Assembly (NCBI GenBank): GCA_963842795.1
Contig: CAWJHV010000015.1
Span: 1-64,000 of the forward strand
Source: WHSW01 sp963842795
Lineage (GTDB): Bacteria > Actinomycetota > Thermoleophilia > Solirubrobacterales > 70-9
DNA: 64,000 nt
Reading direction: 5' to 3'
Shown: piece by piece, positions 10,944 to 21,144 of the stretch
Layout of the letters: every line of letters starts with the position of its first letter
How positions within the stretch are numbered: position 1 is the stretch's first letter
Position numbers and translations under genes: made by a program
The notes under the pieces: model-generated
What the model was told of the DNA's origin: nothing
Databases searched by the model: none
The model's input: only the letters and a program-made list of their open reading frames with translations

Positions 10944-12512
10944 ATGTCCGCCAAGCGCGATTCGCGTCGTCGCGGGGCCACGTTCGAGCGTTCGAGCGAG
11001 GTGACGCCCCGCGGCCGCCGCGTCGGGAGGGTGACGGTGGCGCTCGCGCTCAGCGCGGCGATCTGCCTCGGGCGGGCGCCTCGGCGAGCCACGCCGCGGT
11101 CGGCAGCGTCTACTGCGACGCGCGACTCCAACGCCGGCGCAGGCGACGCCCTGTTCAACGGCGAGCTTCACCGGCTGTCGACAACGTCGGCTCTTGGCCG
11201 CAACGGTAATGCCTAACTCTCACTACAGGAAGTCGGTAAACGTCGCAACGGCGATTCAGCGCGCTCAATAACAACACGACCGGGACGAAGACAACGTTGC
11301 TATCGGCAGCTTCGCGCCTACTCGAACAGGCGGGCAGCGACAACGTCGCCACCGGGCTACGAACGCGCTCGCTAGAACACAACCGGCGACAAGAACATCG
11401 CGAGGGGCTCGAGGCGCTCGACAGAACACGACCGGCTACGACAACATCGCGGCGGCACGAGGCGCTGACAGAACAGACGGGACGTAACTAGCGATTGGCC
11501 GAGGCGCGCTTCCAGAACAGGACCGGCCACGACAACATCGCCACCGGCCACGAGGCGCTCCAGCTCCAACACGACCGGCAATCAGAACATCGCCAGCGGC
11601 TACCGCGCGCTGTTCGCCAACACGACGGGCACAACAACGTCGCCACCGGCACGCTCGCACTGCCTCGAACACCAGCGGCACGCGAACATGGCCACCGGCT
11701 TCCAGGCGCTGGCCGCGAACACGACCGGCCACAACAACATCGCCAGCGGACACGAGGCGCTGACCGCCAACACGACCGGCAACGACAACATCGCGACCGG
11801 CTGGCACGCGCTGTTCTGCAACACGACCGGCTACAACAACACCGCCGCCGGGACGAACACGCTGCAGGCCAACACGACCGGCAACAACAACGTCGCCACC
11901 GGGATCCAGGCGATGCAGGGCAACACGACCGGCAGCGACAACATCGCCACCGGCTTCAACGCGCTGGCCCTGAACACCACCGGCAGCGCCAACCTCGCCA
12001 GCGGCACCAGCGCGATGTTCGCCAACACCACCGGCACAACAACGTCGCGAGCGGCTACCAGGCGCTGAACCTGAACACCACCGGGCGCTTCAACGTCGCC
12101 TCGGGCTCCAAGGCGCTGGTGCGGAACACCGCCGGGCACGACAACACCGCGCTCGGCTACCTGGCGCTCGACTCCAACACGGATCGGCGACGACAACGTC
12201 GCGCTGGGCTCGGGAGCCGGCGGAAACCTGACGACCGGGAACAACAACGTCGACATCGCCAACCCGGGCGTCGCCGGCGAGTCGGGCAAGATCCGGATCG
12301 GGACCGCGGGGGCGCAGAACGCGGCCTACGTCGCGGGGATCACCGGCACGACGATCTCCGGCCCGGCCCAGCCGGTCCTCGTCAACGCCCAGGGACAGCT
12401 CGGCACGGCGAGCTCGTTCGCGAAATCGGGCCCGAGCCTGCGCGCAAAGGTCCGCGAGCAGCAGCGCCAGATCGAGCGGCTACGGAGGCTGGTGAGCGAC
12501 CTGGCCCGCTGA
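10944..12512 (+). CDS. NTTG-repeat fibre-like exported protein (many frame breaks in the 5' half)
   Basis: The start ATG follows a good GGGGAGG ribosome site. The N-terminus MSAKRDSRRRGATFERSSE precedes a hydrophobic segment VTVALALSAAICLG, an export signal. The body is a tandem array with a 17-residue (51 bp) period, clearest from 11690 to 12030: units of the form NTTGxxNIATGxxALxx. Similar repeats occur in tail-fibre and trimeric head-domain proteins. The C-terminal end has NVDIANPGVAGESGKIRIG, AYVAGITGTTISG, LVNAQGQLGTASS, then a charged coiled coil (LRAKVREQQRQIERLRRLV). This resembles the region before an S74 endosialidase chaperone, but that domain is replaced by the coiled coil. Between about 11080 and 11690 the frame changes repeatedly and stops occur. 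Decay and sequencing error cannot be separated here. Confidence 0.65.
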
Positions 12513-12535
12513 AATCGCAAAATAACGCTTGAACA

Positions 12536-12552
12536 TCCCCCATTTGGGGGGA
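12536..12552 (+). terminator. Possible hairpin after the NTTG-repeat gene
   Basis: A C5/G5-6 stem around an ATTT loop lies 24 bases after the stop codon. No T tract follows, so intrinsic termination is only possible. Confidence 0.35.
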
Positions 12553-12670
12553 CCTACCGCATTTGATTACCCAATTCTTGCCGAATGAGGTTTGACGCCT
12601 GCCCACGCGGGAACGCAGAGGGCAAGGCGAGATGAACACAAAAGCGCTTCCCCGTTCCGGAAGCGTTCGC

Positions 12671-12711
12671 CAAAAAGCTCGACGGCCCGCTTTCCCCCCA
12701 GGCGGGCCGTC
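12671..12711 (-). terminator. Rho-independent terminator of the methyltransferase gene
   Basis: A perfect 10-bp stem (GACGGCCCGC at 12681-12690 with its complement at 12702-12711) has an 11-base loop. On the minus strand it is followed by GAGCTTTTTGG. It lies 25 bp after the methyltransferase stop at 12736. Confidence 0.75.
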
Positions 12712-12735
12712 GTTCATTTCGGGGCCGATTCGCGC

Positions 12736-13446
12736 TCAGTCCGGCTTTCGCCCGACGACCACGAAGGCGCGCGCCGGGGTGAGCGAGGTCGGCCACCGGC
12801 GCCCGAACTGGGTCGTCCAGCGCCCGATCGGCACCTGGTAGGCCGAGACGACCTCCAGCCGCTCGCCGACCAGGGCCACGAGCCGGTCGAAGGGCAGCTG
12901 GATCACCGCCGGGTGCCCGCCCAGCAGCGGTGTCCGCGCGAGCGCGGTCAGGGGCCGGAAGAGCGCCTTCTCGATCGGGTAGAACCAGCCGGGCACGCAC
13001 GACTCGGCGACGACCAGCCGCCCGCCGGGCTCGAGCACCCGCTCGGCCTCGGCGATCGCCCGGCTCACGTTGGCGACCATCGCCTCCGGATCGGCGCCGA
13101 CGAGGTGGTGGTAGAGGAGCGCGTGCAGGACCGCGTCGTGGCTGGAGTCGGGCTCGCTGAGCTCGAGCGCGTCGCCGGTGCGCGCGGTGACGTTCGCGGG
13201 GAAGTGCGAGGCCGGCAACCGGTCGAGGAAGAGGTCGACGGCGACGATCTCGCCGACGAGCCGGGTGTCGTACTCGAACACACCCCCGTTGCCGACGTCG
13301 AGCAACCGCTCGACACCGCCGAGCTCGCGGTTGATCGCCGCCCCGATCAGCCGGTAGGTGTCGAGCTCGGCGACGTCGCGGGCGTGCGTGTCGCCGGCGA
13401 AGAACTCGGCGTTCAGGGCAGCGCTCTTCGGTTCCTGGCCGGCCAC
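12736..13446 (-). CDS. Class I SAM-dependent methyltransferase
   Basis: About 236 residues from a GTG at 13446 (MAGQEPKSAALNAEFFAGD). Motif I is VERLLDVGNGGVFEYD, which binds SAM; the acidic motif II lies in IVAVDLFLDRL. The mid-motif DAVLHALLYHHLVG and the post-motif RVLEPGGRLVVAESCVPGWF follow the Methyltransf_11/UbiE-like pattern. The LDVGNGG form differs from the usual E/D-x-G-x-G-x-G and marks a small actinobacterial subgroup of unknown substrate. It ends AFVVVGRKPD just before a strong terminator. It is divergent from the VOC gene, the starts about 50 bp apart. Function is firm at family level only. Confidence 0.87.
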   Translation of the reverse strand: MAGQEPKSAALNAEFFAGDTHARDVAELDTYRLIGAAINRELGGVERLLDVGNGGVFEYDTRLVGEIVAVDLFLDRLPASHFPANVTARTGDALELSEPDSSHDAVLHALLYHHLVGADPEAMVANVSRAIAEAERVLEPGGRLVVAESCVPGWFYPIEKALFRPLTALARTPLLGGHPAVIQLPFDRLVALVGERLEVVSAYQVPIGRWTTQFGRRWPTSLTPARAFVVVGRKPD

Positions 13447-13494
13447 GGCGGGCAGGCTAGCCGCGCGCGGGCGCCCGGCCCCCGACGCTCGCCT

Positions 13495-13920
13495 ATGGTC
13501 AGCGCCGTGGCCAACGCAGCCGAGGACGCGGCGCAGATCCGGATCGCCCGGCCCACCGACCGGCTCGAGGCCGTGGTCGCCTTCTACCGCGACGGCCTCG
13601 GCCTGGTCGAGCTCGGCGGCTTCGACGACCACGACGGCTACACCGGGGTGATGCTCGGGCTCCCGGACGCGGGGCTGCACCTCGAGTTCACCAGCCACTC
13701 GGCCGGCAGCCCGGGAGCGGCCCCGAGCCGCGACAACCTGCTCGTCCTCTACCTCGGCGACCGCGAGCGCCGCGATGCGATTGCGGCTCAGCTCGAGGCG
13801 CGGGGCGGAGCGCCGGTGACGCCCGAGAACCCCTTCTGGGAGTCGGTGGGCGCGCTCACCTTCGAGGACCCCGACGGCTGGCGAGTGGTGCTCGTGCCGG
13901 CCGTCGGGTTCTCCGTCTGA
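13495..13920 (+). CDS. VOC (glyoxalase/dioxygenase-fold) family protein
   Basis: Cytosolic protein of 141 residues with one full VOC domain: IRIARPTDRLEAVVAFYRD, LGLVELGGFDDHDGYTGVML, then the second beta-alpha-beta unit ending FEDPDGWRVVLVP. The metal-binding positions typical of glyoxalase I (H/Q, E) could be supplied by residues in LHLEFTSH and FEDPDGWRVV, but not all are obvious. The role may be metal-dependent isomerisation or ring cleavage, drug binding, or none of these. ATG at 13495 or GTG at 13507 would both work. The stop lies 15 bp from the convergent peptidase gene. Confidence 0.85.
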   Translation: MVSAVANAAEDAAQIRIARPTDRLEAVVAFYRDGLGLVELGGFDDHDGYTGVMLGLPDAGLHLEFTSHSAGSPGAAPSRDNLLVLYLGDRERRDAIAAQLEARGGAPVTPENPFWESVGALTFEDPDGWRVVLVPAVGFSV

Positions 13921-13935
13921 GCGCGCCCTACGGCC

Positions 13936-16900
13936 CTACGGCGCTCCCCAGACCTGGAACTCCGACAGGTCCATGAAGTTCGCCGCCGCCGGGCCTCCGC
14001 CCTGGTTGGCGAGCATCGTGATCTTCACCCGGCGCACGTTCGCCGCCCCGGTCGCCGGCACGAACGTGTTCAGCTTGTGGTTGTTGCCGGCGCCGTAGTT
14101 GACCGTGCCCACGGTCGTGAACGGCGCCGCCGCACCGCCCGGAGCGGTCTGGATCCGCAGGCGCCTGGTCGAGGCGCTGTCGTCGTCGCCGCACGTCGCG
14201 CCCGGGTCGACGGCGAACGTCGTGACGTCGATGGCCTGCGGCAGGCTGATCGTCGCCTGCTTCGGGCCGTCCGGGTTGGAGGTGTCAGCCGGGTTGACCG
14301 ACGTGCTGCCCCAGCCCGAGGCGAGCGAGATGTCGAACGCCCCGCCCGGCCCGCAGCCGAATGAGGTGAAGTCCGGCGGGCTCGCCGAGACGAGGGTCGC
14401 GCCCGTGGCGAGGTCGGCCCAGTCGCGGTGGATGTTGAAGTTCCGCGTCTGGTCGCCCGCCGTGATGACCACGTTGTTGGCCGTCGTCGGCTGATGGCCC
14501 GGCGCCGCGGCGTTCACCTGGCGATAGGTGTGGGGCGCGATCCGGGTGATCCGGTAGCGGCCGTTGGCGTTGGTCGTCGCCACCAGGTCGCCGGCGCCCT
14601 TGATCTCGACCGTCGCGTTGGCGATCGGGGCGCCGCCCTCGGCGGCGCGCACGACGCCGCTCAGAGTTCCGCATGCGATCTGGTTGCAGTTCGGCGGCCG
14701 CGTGAAGTCCTGGCGCGGCGCGGTGTCGTTGGCGCCCTGGTCGCTGGCGAAGTAGCCCATGCCGCGGGCCGCGAACGCGGCCCAGAGCGCGGACCGGTCG
14801 GCCCCGCCGTGGATCGCCTCGTCGGCCTGCAGGATCGCGTTGCGCATGTCGAGGAAGCTCGGATCGGGCGGGGCGAGCTCCATCGCCCTCGTGATCAGGC
14901 TTCGCGCGCGGGTCACGCCGGCGCCGCTCAGGGTGTTGCCGCCGAGGCTCGTGACGAGCCGCTGGCGCACGTCCCAGAGCGTCTGCGCCCAGATCTCGCC
15001 GTCGGCGTGGAACTCGGGCTGGCAGGGGAAGCAGAGGATCTTGCCCATGTCGCCGAGGGTGTAGCCGCCGGCCCCGGCGTTGCCGGCGCCCGGGCAGTCC
15101 GGGTCGGCGCCGCCGCCGCGGTTGCAGTCCAGCCCCTCGGTGCGCAGGTTGTGGATGTCCCCGCCCATCACGTAGATCCCGATGTTCATCTCGCCGTTGT
15201 CGGCGGTGTCGGTCTCGTCGAGGTCGTGGCCCTCGAGGTAGTCCATCGCGTACCAGTCGCTCCAGCCCTCGCCCATCGCCCGCGACTGGAAGGCGCGCAG
15301 CGCCGGGTTGCCGGCCGTGTCGAGCACGAGGCGGTTCGAGAGCCCGTGCGTGTACTCGTGGTAGATCACCGAGGCGTCGTCGCCGCCGTTGGACTCGGGA
15401 ACGGCGCTCCCGCTCAGGTCGGCGAACAGGTACATCTGCATCCGCGGCGGGGTGCCGTCGGCGGGCGTGTTCATGTTCGCGTTGTTGAGGTGGTCCTCGT
15501 CCGGGGTGCCGGGGATCGCGCCGGGCGAGTTGTCGCTGTTGGCACCGTCGAGGACCTCGGCGTTGACCGCGTCGGCGCCCTCGAAGTTGCCCGGCGGCGG
15601 CGGTGAAGCCGAACGGCGCGGCCTTCAGCCAGTCGTGGAAGTTGTTGACGTAGTAGTAGACCTGCGTCGCGTTCTGGCGCAGGTTGTCGCGCCAGCCGAA
15701 GCCGAACCCGGCGCTCCGCTCGACCGACCACGAGCACTGCGGGAAGATCGTGAAGCAGTTGTCGCTGAGGAAGGCCGGCCTCGGGTTTGGCTGGAAGGCG
15801 TAGTTCCAGTTCGAGCCCGAGTTCGGGCCGATCTCACCGCACTCGGGGCAGTTGCCGAACGCCGCGTCGGGCACGTTGTTGTCGTCGACGTCGGTGTAGA
15901 CGTGGGTGTTGGTGCCCTGGAGCTTGGTCGCCTGCGTGCCCCACCCCGCCGGGAACGTGTGCAGCGACTGCGTTCCGGCCGGCGCCGAGCACTCGGGGCA
16001 GACCGCCGGATCGCTGATCTTCGGCGCGTACTCCCAGACGTTGCCGGCCGCGAAATCGACCGTGTTGTGGCGCAGCAGCACCTCGCCCGAGGAAGCGTCG
16101 AGCACGTACTCGTAGACCTCGGTCGAGGAGACCTCCGCCGTCACCCGCCAGGCAAGCTGGGTGTTGCCGGCCGCGGCCGTGAACAGCACGAGGCGGGCGG
16201 TGTCGCCGCCGGCGAACTCGGTCGCGCGGTCGGGACCCTCGCTGCTTCGCACGGCCGGCACCGGCCGGCTCGAGCGGGCGTTGTCGAGCGCCGCCGAGAG
16301 GGCGCCGCGGGCCGAAATCCCCGGCTCGAGGCTGCGGATCGCGGCGAGGCCGGAGACCGGCGAGCCCATCAGGTTGATCAGCCGCCCGTCCTCGGTGACG
16401 TTCGCGTAGAGCCCGTTCTCGAACGCCTCCACCCCGCCGACCGACTGCGCCCAGATCAGGTGGGTGATCCCGGCCGTGTCGGTGTAGTCGCGGGTCAGGC
16501 GCAGGCCGGCGAAGTCGGCGCCGGTGAGGCCGAGGGCCGCGGCGTTGCGGCGCGCGTAGCCGAGCGCGACGTCCTGGGGCGACGCGGAGCTCGGCCGGGT
16601 GAGAAAGCCGTCGAGGCGGCCGATGAAGCGCGGGGTGCCGGTGTTCGGGTCGAGCGGTCAGCACGCCCTCGGTGCCGAGCGTGGCGCGCAGCTTCGCGGT
16701 CGGGGTCGCCGACCCGGCGGCGGCCGCCGGCCGGCCCGCGGCGCTCGGCGCGGACGTCGATCGGGCGCCGGCCCTGGTCGGCCGTCGCGCTGGGCACGGC
16801 TGCGCCGGGACGGGCGAGCTCGTTCGCGCCGGAGCCGACCGGCTTGCCGGCATCGTCCGAGCCGCCGGCCGCGGCGGCCGTGGGCACGGCGATCGCGATC

Positions 16901-16956
16901 ACTGCGGCGGCGACGAACGCGACCCGGCCGAGGACCCGGTGAACCGATGACTTCAT
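13936..16956 (-). CDS. Secreted M36 (fungalysin-type) zinc metallopeptidase with C-terminal accessory domains (frameshifts)
   Basis: Exported endopeptidase of about 1000 residues. The N-terminus (MKSSVHRVLGRVAFVAAAV) is a signal peptide. A propeptide region (FTP/PepSY-like) follows, with GLRLTRDYTDTAGITHLIWA. The catalytic zinc motif HEYTH is encoded at 15346-15360; the third ligand lies in GEGWSDWYAMDYLEG. The C-terminal third carries a carboxypeptidase-regulatory-like beta domain (TLSGVVRAAEGGAPIANATV) and a discoidin-like beta-sandwich ending FMDLSEFQVWGAP. Such domains often bind surfaces or glycans. Breaks near 16660 and 15597 are each resolved by removing one G; another lies near 16720. 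It starts divergently from the RTX-like gene with about 170 bp between. Confidence 0.88.
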
Positions 16957-17130
16957 GCGACTACCTCCGTGCGCGACTACATAAAGAGCTGTCGGCGCCC
17001 CTGCCGGAAGCGCCTCTGAGTGGCGGCGGCGAAGGTATCAGCCGCGGCGGGCTCCCGATTCCGTAGTTCTCCGCAAATCGCCCCAGGGCGGTGCTGTAGC
17101 GTGGGTCGCCCCAATCAGAGAGATCCCGGC

Positions 17131-19180
17131 ATGGAAGCCGACTGCGGACCGAGCGGACCCACCACCCCAGAGTCCGCAGCAGGCGGCGGGGTGAAGCGGT
17201 GGCGCTTTCCGGCGACCGTCGCGATCGCGGGGCTGGTGCTGGGACTGTGCGCCTCGTCGGCCTCGGCGTCCTTTCTCTACTACCGAAGCACCCACAACAC
17301 GATCGACCTCGTCTACGCCGGCCTCACCAACGGCGAGCGCAACTTCGTCACCGAGCAGCTCTCGGGCGGCGAGCTCCTCTACACCGAGGTCGGCGGACCG
17401 CTGATCACCTCGTTCCCGGACATGTGCCACGCGATCACCCCGATCCAGGTCGCCTGCGCGACCGAGGGCGCCCCCGGCCGTCCGTGGACCGAGCTCGCCT
17501 TCGAGATGCACGACAACGACGATTTCGTTGACGCGCGCACGTCGGTGCCGACGCGGATATCGGGCGGCGCCGGGGCCGACATCCTCAAGGGGGGCAGCGG
17601 CGCCGACCTGATCCTCGGCGACGGAGGCGCCCATGCTGGAGAGACGGAGGGCGACGACATGATGGACGGTCGCGGCGGGGCCGACGACATGCACGGCCAC
17701 GGCGGCACCGACACGGTCACCTACGCCGGCCGCACCCCATCGGTGTTCGTCTCGATCGACGGGGTGGCCAACGACGGCCACGGGGGCGAGGGCGACAACG
17801 TGCAGCCCACGGTCGAGAACCTCGTGGGCGGGAAGTCCGCCGACCAGCTCGCGGGCAGCGGCTCGCCGAACATGCTCAACGGCGGACCCGGCGGGGATCT
17901 GCTCGAGGGATTGGCCGGCGACGATCAGCTCAACGGCGCCGACGGCAACGACGATCTCCGCGGAGGGATCGGGCTCGACCGGCTCTCCGGGATGCCCGGC
18001 GCCGACACCATGAACGGCGGCACCGACAGCGACAGGCTCCTCGGAGGCGAGGACCAGGACGGAGCGCTCTCGGTGAGCGGGGACGGCGCCGACTTCATCT
18101 CGGGCGGCGACGGCAGCGACTACGTCGACTACTCGCCGGTCGCCGCGCCGCTGCGCGTGACCGTCGCCGACGGAGCCGCGAACGACGGCGCCACCGGCGA
18201 GGGCGACAACGTCCAGCCCGACAACGAGGTCGTCTTCGGCGGCTCGGGCGACGACCGCCTCTCCGGCCCCAGCGGCGGCGGCGAGCTCTGGGGACGCGAC
18301 GGCGACGATCAGCTCTTCGGCGGCGACAGCGACGACCTGCTCGAGGGCGAGGACGGCGACGACCGGCTCGAGGGCGGCTACCGCGGCGATGTGCTGAACG
18401 GCGGCAACGACATCGACACCGTCGACTACTCCTGGCATTCGGTCACCGACACCTCCACCGGTGAGGTGTTCGGGAGTCTCGAGCACCCCCAACGGGGTCG
18501 CCGACGACGGCAACTTCCTGGTCGACGAGGGCAACACCGGCACCGACAACGTCGGCGCGGACGTCGAGAACGTCCTCGGCAGCGACGGACCCGACTACAT
18601 CGAGGGAACCCCGGACGTCAACCGGCTGCACGGGGCTGGGCACGACGACCATCTGCTCGGCATGGGCGCCGCCGACGTGCTCGACGGCGATTCGGGCAAC
18701 GACGAGCTCGAAGGGGCCGCGGACGCGGACGTCCTGCGAGGCGGCGACCAGACCGATCGCCTGCTCGCCGGGCCCGGCGACGACAGCCTCGACGGCGGCA
18801 CCGGGCCCGACACGCTCAACGGCATGCTCGGCATCGACACGATCACCTACGCCACGCGCACGGCGCCGGTCGCGGCCACGCTCGATGAGATCCGCAACGA
18901 CGGCGCCGACCCGAACACCAACGGCATCTCGACCGCCGGCGAGGAAGGCGACCTCGACCGCGGCGTGGAGAACGTGACCGGCGGCGACGCCGGCGACATC
19001 CTGCGAGCCCCCGCCGCGGACGCCGTGGCCAACATCCTCCGGGGAGCGCTCGGCAACGACACGTTGACCGCCCGGGAGGGCACGGCCACGCTCGACAGCC
19101 TCTTCTGCGGCCCGGGCACCGACAGCTTCGCCAAGGACCCGGCCGATATCCAGAACCTCTGCGAGACCGCTCTGCCCTGA
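17131..19180 (+). CDS. Exported RTX-like calcium-binding repeat protein (one frameshift)
   Basis: A signal peptide (FPATVAIAGLVLGLCASSASA) precedes an N-terminal domain of about 100 residues without known family. The remainder consists of glycine/aspartate-rich nonapeptide repeats of the hemolysin type, for example GGAGADILKGGSGADLILGD and GRDGDDQLFGGDSDDLLEGE. These form Ca2+-binding parallel beta-rolls. Interspersed 60-80-residue segments of related sequence (TVTYAGRTPSVFVSIDGVAN; DTITYATRTAPVAATLDEI) recur three or four times. One extra base near 18470 breaks the frame. ATG at 17131 has a GAGAGA site; GTG at 17191 would start right at the signal peptide and is a good alternative. No type I secretion genes are nearby, so Sec export is likely. 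Function unknown. Confidence 0.83.
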
Positions 19181-19210
19181 GCGGTCCGCACACGCCCGGG
19201 TACTACGCCA

Positions 19211-20365
19211 TCAGCCGTTGACGACCGCCTCGAAGGCCTCCGTGATCCGCTGCTCCTCCGCGCCCGAGATCGTCGGGGTGGAGTCGCACTTCGCGGTGAA
19301 CTCGTCGTCGGGGAAGATCAGCTGGTTCTTGGCGATCGCGGGGTCCTGCTTCAGCAGGATCTCCTTCGTCCCGGAGACCGGGGAGACGTAGTTGACGTAC
19401 TCCTCGATCTGCGCCTGGTTGACCGGGTCGTAGGCGTAGTTCATGAACGCCTCGGCGGCGGTCGGATTCGGCGCCCCGATCGGAATCACCATGTTGTCGG
19501 ACCACAGCATGCAGCCCTCCTCCGGCATCCGGAACTCGATGTTCGGGTCGTCGGCCTGCAGCTGGACCGCGTCCCCCGACCAGCCGATCACGGCCACCGC
19601 GTCGCCGCTGGTCACGTCACGCGCGTAGTCGTTGCCGGTGAAGCGGCGGATCTGGCCCGAGTCGGCCGCCTCGCCGATCTTGTCGATCGCGTCGAGCCAG
19701 TCCTGCTCGTCGGCCTCCTTGAGGTCGACCCCCATGCACTTCATCACCAGCGGCACGGTGTCGCGCATCTCGGTGAGCATCTCGACCTTGCCCGAGTACT
19801 GCGCGTCGAAGAGGTCGCAGATCGAGGTCACGTCGGGCGCCAGGTCCTTGCGGACCACGAGCCCGGTCATCCCGGTCTGCCACGGCATCGAGAAGTCGCG
19901 GTTGATGTCGAATGGCGGGTGGGCGAGGCTCGGGACGATGTTCTCGACGTTGTTCGGCATCGCCGTCTTGTCGAAGTTCTGCAGGTAGCCGAGCTCGTGC
20001 ATCTTTGCCGCCATCCAGTCGGTGACGACGAAGATCGAGCGCCCGCCGGACTCGCCCTGGTCGAGCTGCGGCTGCACCTTGCCGAAGAACTCGGCGTTGT
20101 CGTTGACGTCCTCGATGTACTTGACCGTCACCCCGGTCTCCTTCTCGAAATCGGGGATCGTCTGCTTGTCGATGTAGAGCGGCCAGTTGGAGATCGTCAA
20201 CTCGCCCGAGGGCTTGCCGGAGGCATCGACGGTCGGGACGTCGGCCGTCCCGCCGCTGCTGGTGGTGTCGCTGTCGTCGCTGCCGCTGTCGTCGCTGCTG
20301 CCGCAGGCCCCAATCACCAATGCCGCGACGAGCGTCGCCAGCGCGACGCCGATCCGTGTAGCCAT
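19211..20365 (-). CDS. Spermidine/putrescine-type ABC transporter substrate-binding lipoprotein (PotD/PotF family)
   Basis: Intact lipoprotein of 384 residues. The start at 20365 (MATRIGVALATLVAALVIGAC) follows AAGGAGAGG and gives a lipobox IGAC, then a Ser/Asp-rich linker. The mature part begins GELTISNWPLYIDKQTIPDF, the classic PotD/F opening, followed by GVTVKYIEDVNDNAEFFGKV. FSMPWQTGMTGLVVRKD and AVIGWSGDAVQLQ are typical ligand-pocket regions. An in-frame extension upstream to 20419 has no signal character and is discarded. No potA, potB or potC is adjacent, so this is an orphan binding protein in the window. The polyamine assignment is at family level. Confidence 0.9.
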   Translation of the reverse strand: MATRIGVALATLVAALVIGACGSSDDSGSDDSDTTSSGGTADVPTVDASGKPSGELTISNWPLYIDKQTIPDFEKETGVTVKYIEDVNDNAEFFGKVQPQLDQGESGGRSIFVVTDWMAAKMHELGYLQNFDKTAMPNNVENIVPSLAHPPFDINRDFSMPWQTGMTGLVVRKDLAPDVTSICDLFDAQYSGKVEMLTEMRDTVPLVMKCMGVDLKEADEQDWLDAIDKIGEAADSGQIRRFTGNDYARDVTSGDAVAVIGWSGDAVQLQADDPNIEFRMPEEGCMLWSDNMVIPIGAPNPTAAEAFMNYAYDPVNQAQIEEYVNYVSPVSGTKEILLKQDPAIAKNQLIFPDDEFTAKCDSTPTISGAEEQRITEAFEAVVNG

Positions 20366-20471
20366 ACCTCTCCTTGCTCCTTTTCTGAGCGGGTTTCCCT
20401 CTATGCCACGCATACGCACTAACGCTCCTGCGCGGCTTTCGTAAGGAATTGCCCCGCCTCGATGCCGAGAG

Positions 20472-20544
20472 AGCGGAAGACGGGGCTCGAACCCGCGACC
20501 CCCAGCTTGGGAAGCTGGTGCTCTACCAACTGAGCTACTTCCGC
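20472..20544 (-). tRNA. tRNA-Gly (anticodon CCC)
   Basis: The minus strand folds as a cloverleaf: acceptor GCGGAAG pairing with CTTCCGC, D-arm GCTC...GAGC, anticodon stem CCAGC/GCTGG around loop TTCCCAA (anticodon CCC), and T-arm GCGGG-TTCGAGC-CCCGT. The discriminator base is T and CCA is not encoded. It is a free-standing gene between the PotD-like and TlpA-like genes. Confidence 0.95.
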
Positions 20545-20621
20545 GCAGCGGTTCAGTCTAGTGCCGGGCGCCGGGCCGAAGGCGGGCTGATCGGGCCCCG
20601 CTCACCTCTAGGCTTGGAGCG

Positions 20622-21141
20622 GTGAGCGCGCGCACGTTCGCCGTCTTCATGGGCGTGATCGCCCTCATCGGCCTGCTCGCCTTCGGGGTGATCTCGAAGG
20701 GCGAGGGCACCCTCTCCGAGGGCGACGCGGTGCCCGCGACCGCGTTGCCGGCGCTCGCCGGCGACGGCACCGGATCGCTCGCCGACTACGACGGCAAGTG
20801 GGTGCTCGTCAACGTCTGGGCCTCGTGGTGCGGGCCCTGCCGCGACGAGGCGCCGGCGCTCGAGCGCTTCTACCGCGAGCACGGCGGCGAGGACTTCGAG
20901 GTGCTCGGGATCGACACCCAGGAGACGGCCGAGGGCGGGCGCGGCTTCGTCGACGAGTTCGAGCTCAGCTACCCACAGCTCCACGACGGCGACGGCGGCT
21001 ACGCCGAGGACCTGAAGACCACCGGCGTGCCCGAGAACTTCCTCGTCGCCCCCGACGGCACCCTCGCCGTCGCCGTGCGCGGTCCCGATCGACGAGAGCT
21101 TCCTGCGAACGCAGGTCGCGCCGCAGATCGAGGGGAGCTGA
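20622..21141 (+). CDS. TlpA/ResA-family thiol-disulfide oxidoreductase (one frameshift)
   Basis: Membrane-anchored extracytoplasmic thioredoxin of about 172 residues. The N-terminal anchor FAVFMGVIALIGLLAFGVI is followed by a thioredoxin fold with active site W69-C70-G-P-C73 in NVWASWCGPCRDEAP. The cis-Pro region is TTGVPENFLVAPDG. It probably reduces apocytochrome c cysteines before heme ligation (CcmG/ResA role). A break near 21085 (one extra C in GGTCCCGATC) shifts the last 18 residues; repaired, the gene ends VAPQIEGS then TGA at 21139-21141. The CcmH gene begins 3 bases later, so the two form an operon. The GTG start has GGAG just upstream. Confidence 0.9.
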
Positions 21142-21144
21142 GCC

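Noticed and set aside
11690..12060. Regular short repeats considered as a CRISPR array
   Set aside because: The 51-bp period is codon-phased and encodes NTTGxxNIATG units; there are no unique spacers.
14428..15606. Plus-strand frame over the metallopeptidase
   Set aside because: It is antisense to a gene with HEYTH and GEGWSD motifs; the product has no recognisable fold.
20365..20419. Upstream extension of the PotD-like protein
   Set aside because: The extension is charged and would bury the lipoprotein signal; ATG at 20365 has a ribosome site and a normal signal peptide.
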